In this document: positions 45,615 to 54,435 of the stretch, piece after piece | How the letters are laid out: each line of letters opens with the position of its first letter | How positions within the stretch are numbered: the stretch's first letter is position 1 | Assembly (NCBI RefSeq): GCF_000305785.2 | Contig: NC_018868.3 | Coordinates: 1,843,501 to 1,907,500 of the forward strand | Source of the DNA: Simiduia agarivorans SA1 = DSM 21679 | GTDB lineage: Bacteria; Pseudomonadota; Gammaproteobacteria; Pseudomonadales; Cellvibrionaceae | DNA: 64,000 nucleotides | Reading direction: 5' to 3' | Notes under the pieces: generated by a model | Database searches by the model: none | Told to the model about the DNA's origin: nothing | The model's input: only the letters and a program-made list of their open reading frames with translations | Program-made: the position numbers and the translations under genes

Positions 45615-46073
45615 TTATTTTACGATTTGCATGCCCAGCCACTGGGCAATCAGTGCGGGCTTTGCTTCGCCTTCGATTTCCAGCGTGACTTCGCTTTTCA
45701 GTAAATACTGACCCGGGGATTTTTCTTCAATACTGAGAATTTTTGCCACCGCGCGGATCCGGCTGCCCACGCGCACCGGATTGATAAAACGCACTTTATC
45801 CAGTCCGTAATTCACGCCCATCTGACAACCGTCGATCAACACACCATACTGTTCGGAAAAGTGCGACAGCAGCGACAAACTCAGGAAACCATGGGCGATA
45901 GTACCACCGAAGGGAGTGGCCTTTGCGCGCGCTGGGTCAATATGAATGAATTGATGGTCATGGGTGCAATCAGCAAACTGATTGACCTGCTCCTGAGTGA
46001 TGGTGAGCCAATCCGTCGCCGGCGCCTGGTAATTCTGGTAGTCGGCAATCTCTGTCCGGTTTATGGTTTTCAT
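45615..46073 (-). CDS. MaoC-family enoyl-CoA hydratase
   Basis: A 152-residue hot-dog-fold hydratase. The hydratase-2 motif is visible as FADCTHDHQFIHIDPARAKATPFGGTIAHGFLSLSLLS, with the Asp/His pair expected for (R)-specific enoyl-CoA hydratases. Its start overlaps the acyl-CoA dehydrogenase stop by one base, so it is co-translated. It would hydrate the enoyl-CoA formed by the dehydrogenase. Confidence 0.9.
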   Translation of the reverse strand: MKTINRTEIADYQNYQAPATDWLTITQEQVNQFADCTHDHQFIHIDPARAKATPFGGTIAHGFLSLSLLSHFSEQYGVLIDGCQMGVNYGLDKVRFINPVRVGSRIRAVAKILSIEEKSPGQYLLKSEVTLEIEGEAKPALIAQWLGMQIVK

Positions 46074-47872
46074 CAGAACCAGTTCTCCTGCATATCGAGT
46101 GTGGTGGTATCAATGGTATCGAGCAGTTCAGCCCACACCGCCGTTTGTGGTAGTTCATAGCGATAGAAAAACTGCAGCGCCTGTAATTTGCCGCGATAAA
46201 AATCCGCATCGTTTGCACTGTTATCCAGCGCGGCTTGCGCAACACAACCCTGCTTAAGCCACAACCAGGCCACCACCAGATGCCCCATCAGGTCGAGGAA
46301 GTAAGTGGCGTTGGCCAGCACCGCATCGATGGGTGTATCACCCATGGCGGTCAATAACCGGGTAGCAGTTTGCTGTACTCTGGCGGCCAGTTGCTGCAAT
46401 TGTCCGGCATAGGGCGCGAGCGAGGAAACACTGGCAGCGCTCGCCACTGTTGTGTCGATCTGAGCCAATAAGGCGCGAAAACCCGCCACCTTATTCATCG
46501 GCAGCTTGCGTGCCAGCAGGTCAATGGCTTGGACGCCGTAGGTGCCCTCATGAATCGCATTCAGGCGGTTGTCGCGGTAAAACATTTCCACCGGGTGTTC
46601 ATTGATATAGCCATGGCCACCCAGCACCTGAATCGCCAGGCTGTTGGCGCGCGGGCCGTATTCCGATGGCCAGGATTTGATCACCGGCGTGAGAAAGTCC
46701 AACAGCGTGTGCGCATCCGCACGCGCCTGTTCGGTTTCGGCGGTGCGTTCGTCATCGGCCAACTGAGCGCCGTACAGGCACAACGCAAACGCACCCTCAG
46801 CGTACGCTTTCTGCGCCAGCAACATACGGCGCACATCTGCATGCTCGATGATATTTACCGGTTTTGACATCGGATCTTTACTCGATGGCAGTCGTCCTTG
46901 CGGCCGCTCTTTGGCGTAGGCCAGCGAATACTGATAGCCCGTCACTGCCGTGGTGGCCGCGGCAGTGCCCACCATAATCCGCGCTTCATTCATCATGTGA
47001 AACATGTAGCGGATGCCCTGATTTTCTTCGCCCACCAGATAGGCCACTGCCCCACCCTGTTCGCCGAAGCTGAGCGCACAAGAGGTTTGCCCGCGCCCAC
47101 CCATTTTGTGGAACAGCCCGGCCAGGTGCACGTCATTGCGCTCGCCCAGACTGCCGTCTTCATTCACCAGAAATTTCGGCACGATGAACAAACTGACACC
47201 TTTGATGCCAGCAGGCGCCCCTTTCACCCGCGCCAACACCAGGTGTACGATGTTGTCGGTCAGCTCGTGGTCGCCACCGGAAATAAAAATTTTGTTGCCC
47301 GCCAATCGGTAGCTGCCGTCGGCTTCACGCCAGGCCCGGGTGGTGAGGTCGGCCATGCTGGACCCGGCGCCAGGCTCGGTCATGGCCATGGTGCCGGCCC
47401 AACGACCTTCACGCATGGGCGCCACCCAACGGGCAATCTGCTCGGGCGTGCCGTGTGCTTCAATCAGGTTGCAATTAGCGTTGGTCAGGCTGCAGTAACC
47501 TACCGCGGTAGAACCAGCTGCGCTGAGATAAGCGCCGGTGACGCTGGCCACCACCGCCGGCAACTGCATGCCACCGGTTTCATAATCCGCGGTCGGGCAC
47601 GCCAGCCCCGCTTCGATAATAGCCTGCACGGCCGGCTTGATTTCCGCCAGCATCTGCACGCGGCCTTCTTCGAAGGTGGGCTGATGCTGATCCATGGTCT
47701 GGCGAATGGGCAGAAAATATTTTTCCGCCACTTTGCGGGCCGTTTCGATGGCCGCATCAAAGGTTTCACGGTTGTGATCGCGGTAGCGGGGGCGCTCGCA
47801 CAAGGCTTCGGTGTCGAGCAGTTCGTACAACATAAACGCCAGATCGCGCTCGCTCAGAAGGGGGGCCTGCAT
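46073..47872 (-). CDS. acyl-CoA dehydrogenase, long form with extra C-terminal domain
   Basis: A 599-residue FAD enzyme. Flavin and substrate motifs are WAGTMAMTEPGAGSSMADL and NKIFISGGDH, and the catalytic-base region is LNAIHEGTYGVQAIDLLARKL, with Glu in HEGT. About 130 residues beyond the usual C-terminus form an extra helical domain, as in bacterial long acyl-CoA dehydrogenases of this size. It starts the minus-strand catabolic operon and is 74 bases from the XRE-type regulator start. Confidence 0.93.
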   Translation of the reverse strand: MQAPLLSERDLAFMLYELLDTEALCERPRYRDHNRETFDAAIETARKVAEKYFLPIRQTMDQHQPTFEEGRVQMLAEIKPAVQAIIEAGLACPTADYETGGMQLPAVVASVTGAYLSAAGSTAVGYCSLTNANCNLIEAHGTPEQIARWVAPMREGRWAGTMAMTEPGAGSSMADLTTRAWREADGSYRLAGNKIFISGGDHELTDNIVHLVLARVKGAPAGIKGVSLFIVPKFLVNEDGSLGERNDVHLAGLFHKMGGRGQTSCALSFGEQGGAVAYLVGEENQGIRYMFHMMNEARIMVGTAAATTAVTGYQYSLAYAKERPQGRLPSSKDPMSKPVNIIEHADVRRMLLAQKAYAEGAFALCLYGAQLADDERTAETEQARADAHTLLDFLTPVIKSWPSEYGPRANSLAIQVLGGHGYINEHPVEMFYRDNRLNAIHEGTYGVQAIDLLARKLPMNKVAGFRALLAQIDTTVASAASVSSLAPYAGQLQQLAARVQQTATRLLTAMGDTPIDAVLANATYFLDLMGHLVVAWLWLKQGCVAQAALDNSANDADFYRGKLQALQFFYRYELPQTAVWAELLDTIDTTTLDMQENWF

Positions 47873-47946
47873 GGGTATTCCTCTGCTTCATTCGTTTTCC
47901 CGATGTGGCATTATCGGGACTCTTGGATTCTGTAACAGGCTTTTTT

Positions 47947-48801
47947 ATGTCCGGTCCGCGCGCAGCCAGCCCAGAGGCCAGTCACACCAACCAGACGTTT
48001 GGCCGCTTTTTGCGCTTCTGGCGCGAACTTCACGGGCTCAGTCAGGAACAGCTGGCCGAGCGCATCAACAGCTCGGCGCGCCACATCCGGCGCCTCGAAA
48101 CCGGGGCAGGCCAGCCCAGCGCGGGTATGGTGGAAGACATTGCCAACACCCTGCAACTGGGTGCGCGCGACCGCAACCACCTGCGTATCGCCGCCGGCTT
48201 CCATGTACAGGAGGCGCCGGTGGATTTTCACAGTCCGGGCCTGCGCTGGTTGCGCAATGCCATGCGCCTGACCCTCAAGGCGCAGAACCCCTACCCTGGC
48301 CTGCTCATGGATCGCGCCGGCGACATCCTGATGGTAAACCGTGCCTGGGTTAATTTTCACCGGCAGCTGTTATCAGCCGAGGCGCTGGATCAGGTCACCA
48401 ACCTGTTCAGTTTTCTGTTCAGCCATAGCCAGCTCATCAAAGACAGCGGCGCCGACACCATGGCCCTGATTCTGATGGCACTGAAACAAAACGCCCTGTT
48501 TTCCAATGCCGAAGGGGATATTGCCGCCTTCGAACACTACCTGCAATCGCCCGCCGCCCCGGCCGATTGGCAACGCCGGGCGGCAGCCCTGGAACCCATG
48601 GCCAGCTACCGCCTGCACCTGCCGTTCAACGGGCAAAGCCAGCGTTTTTACAGTGTCAGCCAGACCGTGGGCGCGCTGGGCCCGGCGGCCTTTCTGGCGG
48701 AACCCCGGCTGACGCTGACCACGCTCTATCCTGAAGATGCCAGCCTCGATTTGTCGGCCCTGATGACAGAACCACACAAACACCCGTTACTGGTGGATTA
48801 A
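47947..48801 (+). CDS. XRE-family regulator with MmyB-like ligand-binding domain
   Basis: A 284-residue protein. The helix-turn-helix domain is at residues 18-75 (WRELHGLSQEQLAERINSSARHIRRLETGAGQPS), followed by a PAS-like MmyB C-terminal half (YPGLLMDRAGDILMVNRAWVNFHRQL). MmyB-like regulators bind fatty-acid-type ligands in known actinobacterial and proteobacterial examples. Divergent from the long acyl-CoA dehydrogenase operon, it is the likely sensor for the cluster. The ATG at 47947 lacks a strong ribosome-binding site; a GTG 42 bases upstream is less likely. Confidence 0.85.
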   Translation: MSGPRAASPEASHTNQTFGRFLRFWRELHGLSQEQLAERINSSARHIRRLETGAGQPSAGMVEDIANTLQLGARDRNHLRIAAGFHVQEAPVDFHSPGLRWLRNAMRLTLKAQNPYPGLLMDRAGDILMVNRAWVNFHRQLLSAEALDQVTNLFSFLFSHSQLIKDSGADTMALILMALKQNALFSNAEGDIAAFEHYLQSPAAPADWQRRAAALEPMASYRLHLPFNGQSQRFYSVSQTVGALGPAAFLAEPRLTLTTLYPEDASLDLSALMTEPHKHPLLVD

Positions 48802-48903
48802 CATAAAAAATAAATATTAGTGATACATATAGATAAAATTAATTGATTTTGGTGATCATTCATTTCCCGCTAGACTGAACCCAGTCAGACAGGAAAGATC
48901 AGC

Positions 48904-49569
48904 ATGCCTTCCACCATCACCATGGTCCGCCACGGCCAGGCATCTTTGGGTAGCGCCAACTACGACCAGCTGTCGCCGCTGGGCTATGAACAAAGCCGTT
49001 GGCTGGGCGAATATCTGGCAAAAGAAGGTCACCAATTCGATCAGGTGATCACCGGCGCCATGGCGCGCCACAAACAAACGGCCGACGCCCTGTTGGCCGG
49101 TGCTGGCCTGACATCGGACTGGCGGGAAGATGCGCGCTGGAACGAGTTTCACTTTGAACAGCTGGTGCGCCTCTATCTGGCACAAAACCCTGAGCTTGCG
49201 GATGAGACCCGCACCGACAAACGCCAGATGCTCAGGGCGCTGAAACTCAGCCTGCACGCCTGGGTACAGAACCAGCTGCCGGCCGAGCAGTTGAGCGAAA
49301 CCTGGGCGCAGTTTGAAGCGCGCGTGGTCAGTGCCTTAGCCGAATTGCCCGGCGACAAAAATATTCTGATTGTGAGCTCCGGTGGCGCCCTGTCCATGGC
49401 CTTGTGCCACATCCTGAAAGCCGCACCGGAAACCATGATTTCACTGAACCTGCAGACGGCCAACACCGCCGTGCACCAATGCATTGCCACCCGCGACGGC
49501 TTACAGCTGACGCGCTTTAATCACCTGCCACACCTGGCAGATAAAGCTGAACACACCACTTTTTTCTGA
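48904..49569 (+). CDS. histidine phosphatase family protein
   Basis: A 221-residue phosphatase of the phosphoglycerate-mutase-like superfamily. Catalytic motif is VRHGQAS near residue 9, with the second histidine in [20 protein letters not shown] precedes the ATG. It leads a plus-strand operon; the next gene, an ACAD10/11-type dehydrogenase, follows after ten bases. A role in removing phosphate from a pathway intermediate would fit the phosphotransfer chemistry of that module, but is inference. Confidence 0.88.
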   Translation: MPSTITMVRHGQASLGSANYDQLSPLGYEQSRWLGEYLAKEGHQFDQVITGAMARHKQTADALLAGAGLTSDWREDARWNEFHFEQLVRLYLAQNPELADETRTDKRQMLRALKLSLHAWVQNQLPAEQLSETWAQFEARVVSALAELPGDKNILIVSSGGALSMALCHILKAAPETMISLNLQTANTAVHQCIATRDGLQLTRFNHLPHLADKAEHTTFF

Positions 49570-49579
49570 AGGATCTGTC

Positions 49580-50791
49580 ATGGAATTTGAATACAGCGAA
49601 AAAACCCGGGAATTACTCCAGCGCCTGACGGCCTTTATGGATGAGCACATTTATCCGAACGAAGAAAAAATGCACGAAGCGCTCGCCACCGATCGCTGGA
49701 GCACGCCGCCTTTGCTGGAAAGCCTGAAGCAAAAAGCCCGCGAACAAGGGCTGTGGAATCTGTTCTTGCCATTGGCCTATGGCGACTACTCGGGTGGCCT
49801 CACCAACCTGGAATACGCGCCGCTGGCAGAGCAGATGGGCAAGGTGCTGTGGGCACCCGAGGTATTCAACTGTGCAGCCCCTGATACCGGGAATATGGAA
49901 GTGCTGGCCAAATACGGCAACGAAGCGCAGAAAAAGCAATGGCTGGAGCCGCTGTTGGCGGGCAAAATCCGCTCCGCGTTTGCCATGACCGAACCCGACG
50001 TGGCCTCCAGCGATGCCACCAATATCGAAACCGCTATCGTGCGCGATGGCGATGACTATGTGATCAACGGCAAGAAATTTTACATTTCCGGCGCCTGCCG
50101 CAAACAGTGTGAAATTCTTATCGTGATGGGTAAAAGCAGCCCCGATAACCCCAATCGCTACACCCAGCAATCCATGATTCTGGTGCCCACCAACACCCCG
50201 GGCGTGAATATCACCCGCCCGATGAAAGTCTTTGGCTACGACGATGCACCGGAAGGCCATGCTGAAGTGATTTTCGACAATGTGCGCGTACCGGCCAGCA
50301 ATCTGATTCTGGGCGAAGGTCGCGGCTTTGAAATTGCCCAGGGTCGCCTTGGCCCGGGCCGCATTCACCACTGCATGCGTTCAGTGGGCGCCGCTCAACG
50401 GGCACTGGAAGCCATGTGCCGTCGCGCCAACGAGCGCATTGTGTTCGGCCAGCCGATGATCAAACAGCAGTCTGTACGTGAAGACATCGCCCGCTCCGCC
50501 TGCGAAATCGAACAGGCGCGCTTGCTGTGCCTGAAAGCGGCGCAAAAAATGGACCGCGAGGGCAATAAATCAGCCCAGGACCTGATTGCCATGATCAAGA
50601 TTGTAGCGCCCAATATGGCACTGGCGGTGATTGATCGCGCGATTCAGATTCACGGTGCGGCGGGCGTCAGCCAGGACACTTTCCTGGCGCATCAGTTTGC
50701 CGCCCAACGCACCTTGCGCCTGGCCGATGGCCCGGATCAGGTACACATGATGCAACTGGGTCGCAATCTCGCGAAGCAATTTGCACAATAA
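49580..50791 (+). CDS. acyl-CoA dehydrogenase of the ACAD10/11 type
   Basis: A 403-residue acyl-CoA dehydrogenase-fold protein. Segments [29 protein letters not shown] and [17 protein letters not shown] are distinctive of the ACAD10/11 group, and the usual catalytic YEGT is replaced by ADGPDQVH, giving Asp at the base position. In known 4-hydroxy-acid pathways (human ACAD10/11, Pseudomonas levulinate Lva enzymes) the partner kinase phosphorylates a 4-hydroxyacyl-CoA and this domain eliminates phosphate to yield an enoyl-CoA. The kinase gene is next downstream. Confidence 0.9.
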   Translation: MEFEYSEKTRELLQRLTAFMDEHIYPNEEKMHEALATDRWSTPPLLESLKQKAREQGLWNLFLPLAYGDYSGGLTNLEYAPLAEQMGKVLWAPEVFNCAAPDTGNMEVLAKYGNEAQKKQWLEPLLAGKIRSAFAMTEPDVASSDATNIETAIVRDGDDYVINGKKFYISGACRKQCEILIVMGKSSPDNPNRYTQQSMILVPTNTPGVNITRPMKVFGYDDAPEGHAEVIFDNVRVPASNLILGEGRGFEIAQGRLGPGRIHHCMRSVGAAQRALEAMCRRANERIVFGQPMIKQQSVREDIARSACEIEQARLLCLKAAQKMDREGNKSAQDLIAMIKIVAPNMALAVIDRAIQIHGAAGVSQDTFLAHQFAAQRTLRLADGPDQVHMMQLGRNLAKQFAQ

Positions 50792-50839
50792 AGAACAACA
50801 CAATTTACAGAACTATTCGCAGAACAAGAGAGCAAGCCC

Positions 50840-51877
50840 ATGAGCCAAGTGGACGCACTGGACCTGGACACCCTTACGCCTTATCTGGAAGCCAATGTGC
50901 CGGGCCTGAAAGGGCCCCTGCAGGCAGAGAAATTCGCCGGCGGCCAATCCAACCCGACCTTTAAACTCACCAGTGCTACGGGCACTTACGTGCTGCGCCG
51001 GCAACCACCGGGCAAATTACTGAAATCGGCGCATGCGGTAGACCGGGAATTCCGGGTACTGCATGCACTCGCCAATTCCGATGTACCCGTGGCGCGCGTA
51101 TTTCACCTGTGCGAAGACCCCGGCATTCTGGGTTCGCTGTTTTATGTGATGGAATACTGTGACGGCAACGTCTATTGGGGTGCCGCACTGCCGGAAGCGC
51201 GCGACAATGCACAGCGCGGCCGTATGTACCAGGAAATGAACCGGGTACTGGCGGCGCTGCACAGCGTGGACATTACTGCGGTAGGACTGGCCGACTACGG
51301 CAAGCCGGGTAATTATTTTTCCCGCCAATACGACCGCTGGCAAACCCAGTACCAGGCATCGGAACTGGAACCCATCGATGCCATGAACAAACTCATCGCG
51401 GCATTGCCAGGCTTGATGCCGGAAGACGATGGGCGCGTTTCACTGGTACACGGCGATTACAGGCTGGATAACCTCATGTGGTCGAAAGATAACGAGCGCA
51501 TTATTGCCGTACTGGATTGGGAATTATCCACGCTGGGGCATCCGTTCGCGGACCTCGCCTACCAGTGCATGCAACTGCGCCTGCCCACCAGCCAATCGCG
51601 CACGGCCATGTCGGGCTTGCTGGGATTGGATGCAGCTTCGCTCGGCATTCCCACCGAAAAAGAATACGTCGCTGCCTACTGCGAGCGCATGAATTTGCCG
51701 GGCATCACTAACTGGCCCTTCTATGTGGCATTCAGCTTTTTCCGTCTGGCAGCCATCGTACAAGGTGTTGCCAAGCGCGCCAGCCAGGGCAATGCATCCA
51801 ATAAACAAGCTGCCGCCGCCGGCCGCATGGTTGAACCCCTGGCCAGTCTCGGACTGGCCTGTCTGGAGGAACTCTGA
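50840..51877 (+). CDS. APH-like phosphotransferase (ACAD10/11-associated kinase)
   Basis: A 345-residue kinase-fold protein. Catalytic loop SLVHGDYRLDNLMW and metal-binding DWELSTLGHPFADLAYQC (the DFG equivalent) are both complete. An APH domain of this type precedes the dehydrogenase domain in human ACAD10/11, and a free-standing version is the LvaA kinase in Pseudomonas; here it is encoded separately after the dehydrogenase. It probably phosphorylates a 4-hydroxyacyl-CoA. Confidence 0.88.
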   Translation: MSQVDALDLDTLTPYLEANVPGLKGPLQAEKFAGGQSNPTFKLTSATGTYVLRRQPPGKLLKSAHAVDREFRVLHALANSDVPVARVFHLCEDPGILGSLFYVMEYCDGNVYWGAALPEARDNAQRGRMYQEMNRVLAALHSVDITAVGLADYGKPGNYFSRQYDRWQTQYQASELEPIDAMNKLIAALPGLMPEDDGRVSLVHGDYRLDNLMWSKDNERIIAVLDWELSTLGHPFADLAYQCMQLRLPTSQSRTAMSGLLGLDAASLGIPTEKEYVAAYCERMNLPGITNWPFYVAFSFFRLAAIVQGVAKRASQGNASNKQAAAAGRMVEPLASLGLACLEEL

Positions 51878-51880
51878 ACA

Positions 51881-52849
51881 ATGAAAGCGATCGTCTGCAA
51901 CGCCTTTGGCGAACCCCTCACGCTGGAGCAAAGGCCCGACCTGAAGGCCGGCCCCGGTCAGGTCGTGATCAACATTGAAGCCGCCGGGGTGAATTTTCCC
52001 GATGGTTTGCTGGTGGCCGGTTTGTATCAATTCAAACCGCCGCTGCCGTTTGTGCCGGGCACGGAAGTTGCCGGGACCATTGCCGAGGTGGGCGAAGGTG
52101 TTAAACACTTAACGCCGGGCCAGCGGGTGGTATCGGTGAATATGCTCGACGGCTACGCCTCGCAAATGCTTACCTACCCGAATCTGGTGATGCCACTACC
52201 CGATGGCATTCCCGTTGACGAGGCCGCCGGTTTGATTACCGCCCACGCGACCGCGCACCACGGGCTTAAACAGCGCGCCAACCTGAAAGCCGGCGAAACG
52301 CTACTGGTCACCGGTGCCGCTGGCGGTACCGGGCTTGCAGCAGTGCAAATCGGCAAGGCCATGGGCGCGCGCGTGATTGCCTGCTGCTCAACAACAGAAA
52401 AATTGGCATTGGCGCGCGAACACGGCGCCGATGAACTGATCAATTACACCGAAGAAAATCTCAAAGACGCCATCAAACGGCTGACCGACGGTAAAGGTGT
52501 GGATGTGGTGTACGACACAGTGGGCGGCGATAATTTCGAAATCTGCGCCCGCTCCATGGCATGGAATGGCCGGTTGTTGGTGGTCGGTTTTGCCAGCGGC
52601 GATATCCCGAAGCTAGCCGTGAATCTGACGCTGGTGAAAGGTTTCAGCGTAGTGGGCGTGTTCTGGGGCACCTTTACCCAGAAAGAACCCAAAGTCTTCG
52701 CCAGCAACATGGCAGAACTGTTTCAATGGTATCTCGAGGGCAAAGTGAAAGTGGTTATTCACGCGTCTTTGCCATTGGAGCAGGCCGAGCAGGCACTCAA
52801 AATTGTTGCCGATCGTCAGGTCATGGGCAAAGTGATTCTCAAGCCATAA
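51881..52849 (+). CDS. NADPH:quinone oxidoreductase-family (MDR) enzyme
   Basis: A 322-residue zinc-independent medium-chain reductase. N-terminal segment ITKIEAAGVNFPDGLL-like (here INIEAAGVNFPDGLLVAGLY), and the nucleotide-binding VTGAAGGTGLAAVQIGKAMGARVIA at about 145-169. The family reduces enones or quinones with NADPH, so it could act on an unsaturated intermediate of the same pathway. It begins 3 bases after the kinase gene. Confidence 0.88.
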   Translation: MKAIVCNAFGEPLTLEQRPDLKAGPGQVVINIEAAGVNFPDGLLVAGLYQFKPPLPFVPGTEVAGTIAEVGEGVKHLTPGQRVVSVNMLDGYASQMLTYPNLVMPLPDGIPVDEAAGLITAHATAHHGLKQRANLKAGETLLVTGAAGGTGLAAVQIGKAMGARVIACCSTTEKLALAREHGADELINYTEENLKDAIKRLTDGKGVDVVYDTVGGDNFEICARSMAWNGRLLVVGFASGDIPKLAVNLTLVKGFSVVGVFWGTFTQKEPKVFASNMAELFQWYLEGKVKVVIHASLPLEQAEQALKIVADRQVMGKVILKP

Positions 52850-52880
52850 GAAAATTCTTATTCAATCGTCCGGAATTATT

Positions 52881-53648
52881 ATGAATAAAGATCTGTTTAA
52901 TCTTGCCGGTAAAACGGCATTCGTGAGTGGTGCCAGCCGTGGCATCGGTGAATCCATTGCGCGCATTCTCGCCGCCTATGGTGCCCATGTGATTGTGTCC
53001 AGCCGCAAGGTAGACGACTGCCAGAAAGTCGCCGACAGCATTAACGCCGACGGCGGTTCTGCAGAAGCCTGGGCCTGTCACGTGGGTAACATGGATAGCA
53101 TCAGCGAAACCTTTGCGTTCTTAAAAGATAAGCACAAAGGCAAACTGGATATTCTGGTTAACAACGGCGCGGCCAATCCGTATTTCGGTCATATTCTGGA
53201 TACCGATCTGGGTGCCTTCCAGAAAACGGTGGACGTGAACATCCGCGGCTATTTTTTCATGTCGGTGGAAGCCGGCAAACTGATGCGCGAACAGGGTGGT
53301 GGCGTGATTGTAAACACAGCCTCCATCAACGCGCTCACGCCCGGCCCATTCCAGGGCATCTACTCCATCACCAAAGCCGCCGTGGTGAATATGACCAAAG
53401 CATTTGCGCGTGAATGTGCTGAGCACAACATCCGTTGCAATGCGCTGCTGCCCGGTTTCACCAAAACCAAGTTCGCCGGCGCGCTGTTTACCGACGATGG
53501 CATCTATCAACACGCAATCGCCAACATCCCGATGAAACGCCATGCCGAGCCCGACGAAATGGCCGGCGCGGTTCTGTATCTAGTGAGTGACGCCAGCTCT
53601 TACACTACCGGTCAGTGTCTGGTGGTAGATGGCGGCATGACAGCCTGA
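52881..53648 (+). CDS. SDR-family oxidoreductase
   Basis: A 255-residue classical SDR. Cofactor motif VSGASRGIGESIARILAAYGAHVIVSSR at about residues 13-40, NNGAANP, and the catalytic Ser-Tyr-Lys as NTASIN and YSITKAAVV. The C-terminal GQCLVVDGGMTA is typical. It is co-directional in the acyl-CoA operon and may oxidise a hydroxyacyl intermediate. Confidence 0.9.
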   Translation: MNKDLFNLAGKTAFVSGASRGIGESIARILAAYGAHVIVSSRKVDDCQKVADSINADGGSAEAWACHVGNMDSISETFAFLKDKHKGKLDILVNNGAANPYFGHILDTDLGAFQKTVDVNIRGYFFMSVEAGKLMREQGGGVIVNTASINALTPGPFQGIYSITKAAVVNMTKAFARECAEHNIRCNALLPGFTKTKFAGALFTDDGIYQHAIANIPMKRHAEPDEMAGAVLYLVSDASSYTTGQCLVVDGGMTA

Positions 53649-53658
53649 GGAAATAGCA

Positions 53659-54435
53659 ATGGATAAACTACTGGATTTTACCGGCCAAGTGACTCTGATT
53701 ACTGGTGCTGCTCAAGGCTTCGGCGCACTGCTCGCGCGTGCGCTGGGTGAACGAGGGGCCAAATTGGTGCTGGGCGACGTTAAAAAGGAGGCCCTGCAGG
53801 GCGTGGTGGCCGATCTGCAAAAAGACGGTATCGAAGCAATTGCCCTGGACTGCAACGTAGCCATCGAAGCCCAATGCAAGGCCATGGTGGATACGGCGAT
53901 AGAACAATTTGGCCGTCTGGATATTGCGGTAAACAACGCAGGCATTGGCCAGCCACTGGAATTAACGGAAGATGTGGACGATGCGACTTTCGACGCCCAG
54001 TGGAAAGTGAATGTGATGGGCGTGCAGTACGGTATGCGACATCAGATCAAAGCCATGAAGCCCAAAGGCAGTGGCACCATTCTCAATGTGAGCTCCATGG
54101 CAGGATTGGGCGGTGCACCACGCCTGGCAGCCTATTCAGCCGCAAAACACGCCGTAATCGGTCTGAGCAAAACGGCAGCGGTAGAAACCGCGGCGCTGGG
54201 CATTCGCGTCAACGCCATTTGCCCGTTCTTCTCTCTGACACCATTGGTCACCAATTCGGCACTGGCTGCAGCTGGCTTGGATCAGGCTAAGGCTCAATTG
54301 AGCCGCGGCGCGCCCATGAAACGACTCGCGGAACCGGAAGAAATTGTGAACACCATGGTATTGTTGTTGTCTCCGGGCAACACCTATTTAACCGGCCAGG
54401 CCATCGCCGTGGACGGTGGTGTGTCTGCTATGTAG
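53659..54435 (+). CDS. SDR-family oxidoreductase
   Basis: A 258-residue classical SDR with ITGAAQGFGALLARALGERGAKLVLGDV, NNAGIGQPLE and YSAAKHAVIG. Only about a third of it resembles its upstream neighbour in detail, so it is not a recent duplicate. The last eight bases overlap the convergent MATE gene. It ends the plus-strand acyl-CoA operon. Confidence 0.9.
   Translation: MDKLLDFTGQVTLITGAAQGFGALLARALGERGAKLVLGDVKKEALQGVVADLQKDGIEAIALDCNVAIEAQCKAMVDTAIEQFGRLDIAVNNAGIGQPLELTEDVDDATFDAQWKVNVMGVQYGMRHQIKAMKPKGSGTILNVSSMAGLGGAPRLAAYSAAKHAVIGLSKTAAVETAALGIRVNAICPFFSLTPLVTNSALAAAGLDQAKAQLSRGAPMKRLAEPEEIVNTMVLLLSPGNTYLTGQAIAVDGGVSAM

Noticed and set aside
44669..45688. A 339-codon frame opposite the SDR gene
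   Set aside because: Antisense shadow of an SDR with intact motifs; His/Arg-rich composition.
46898..47935. A 345-codon frame opposite the long acyl-CoA dehydrogenase
   Set aside because: Antisense to a well-supported gene, His/Gly-rich composition with no recognisable domain.
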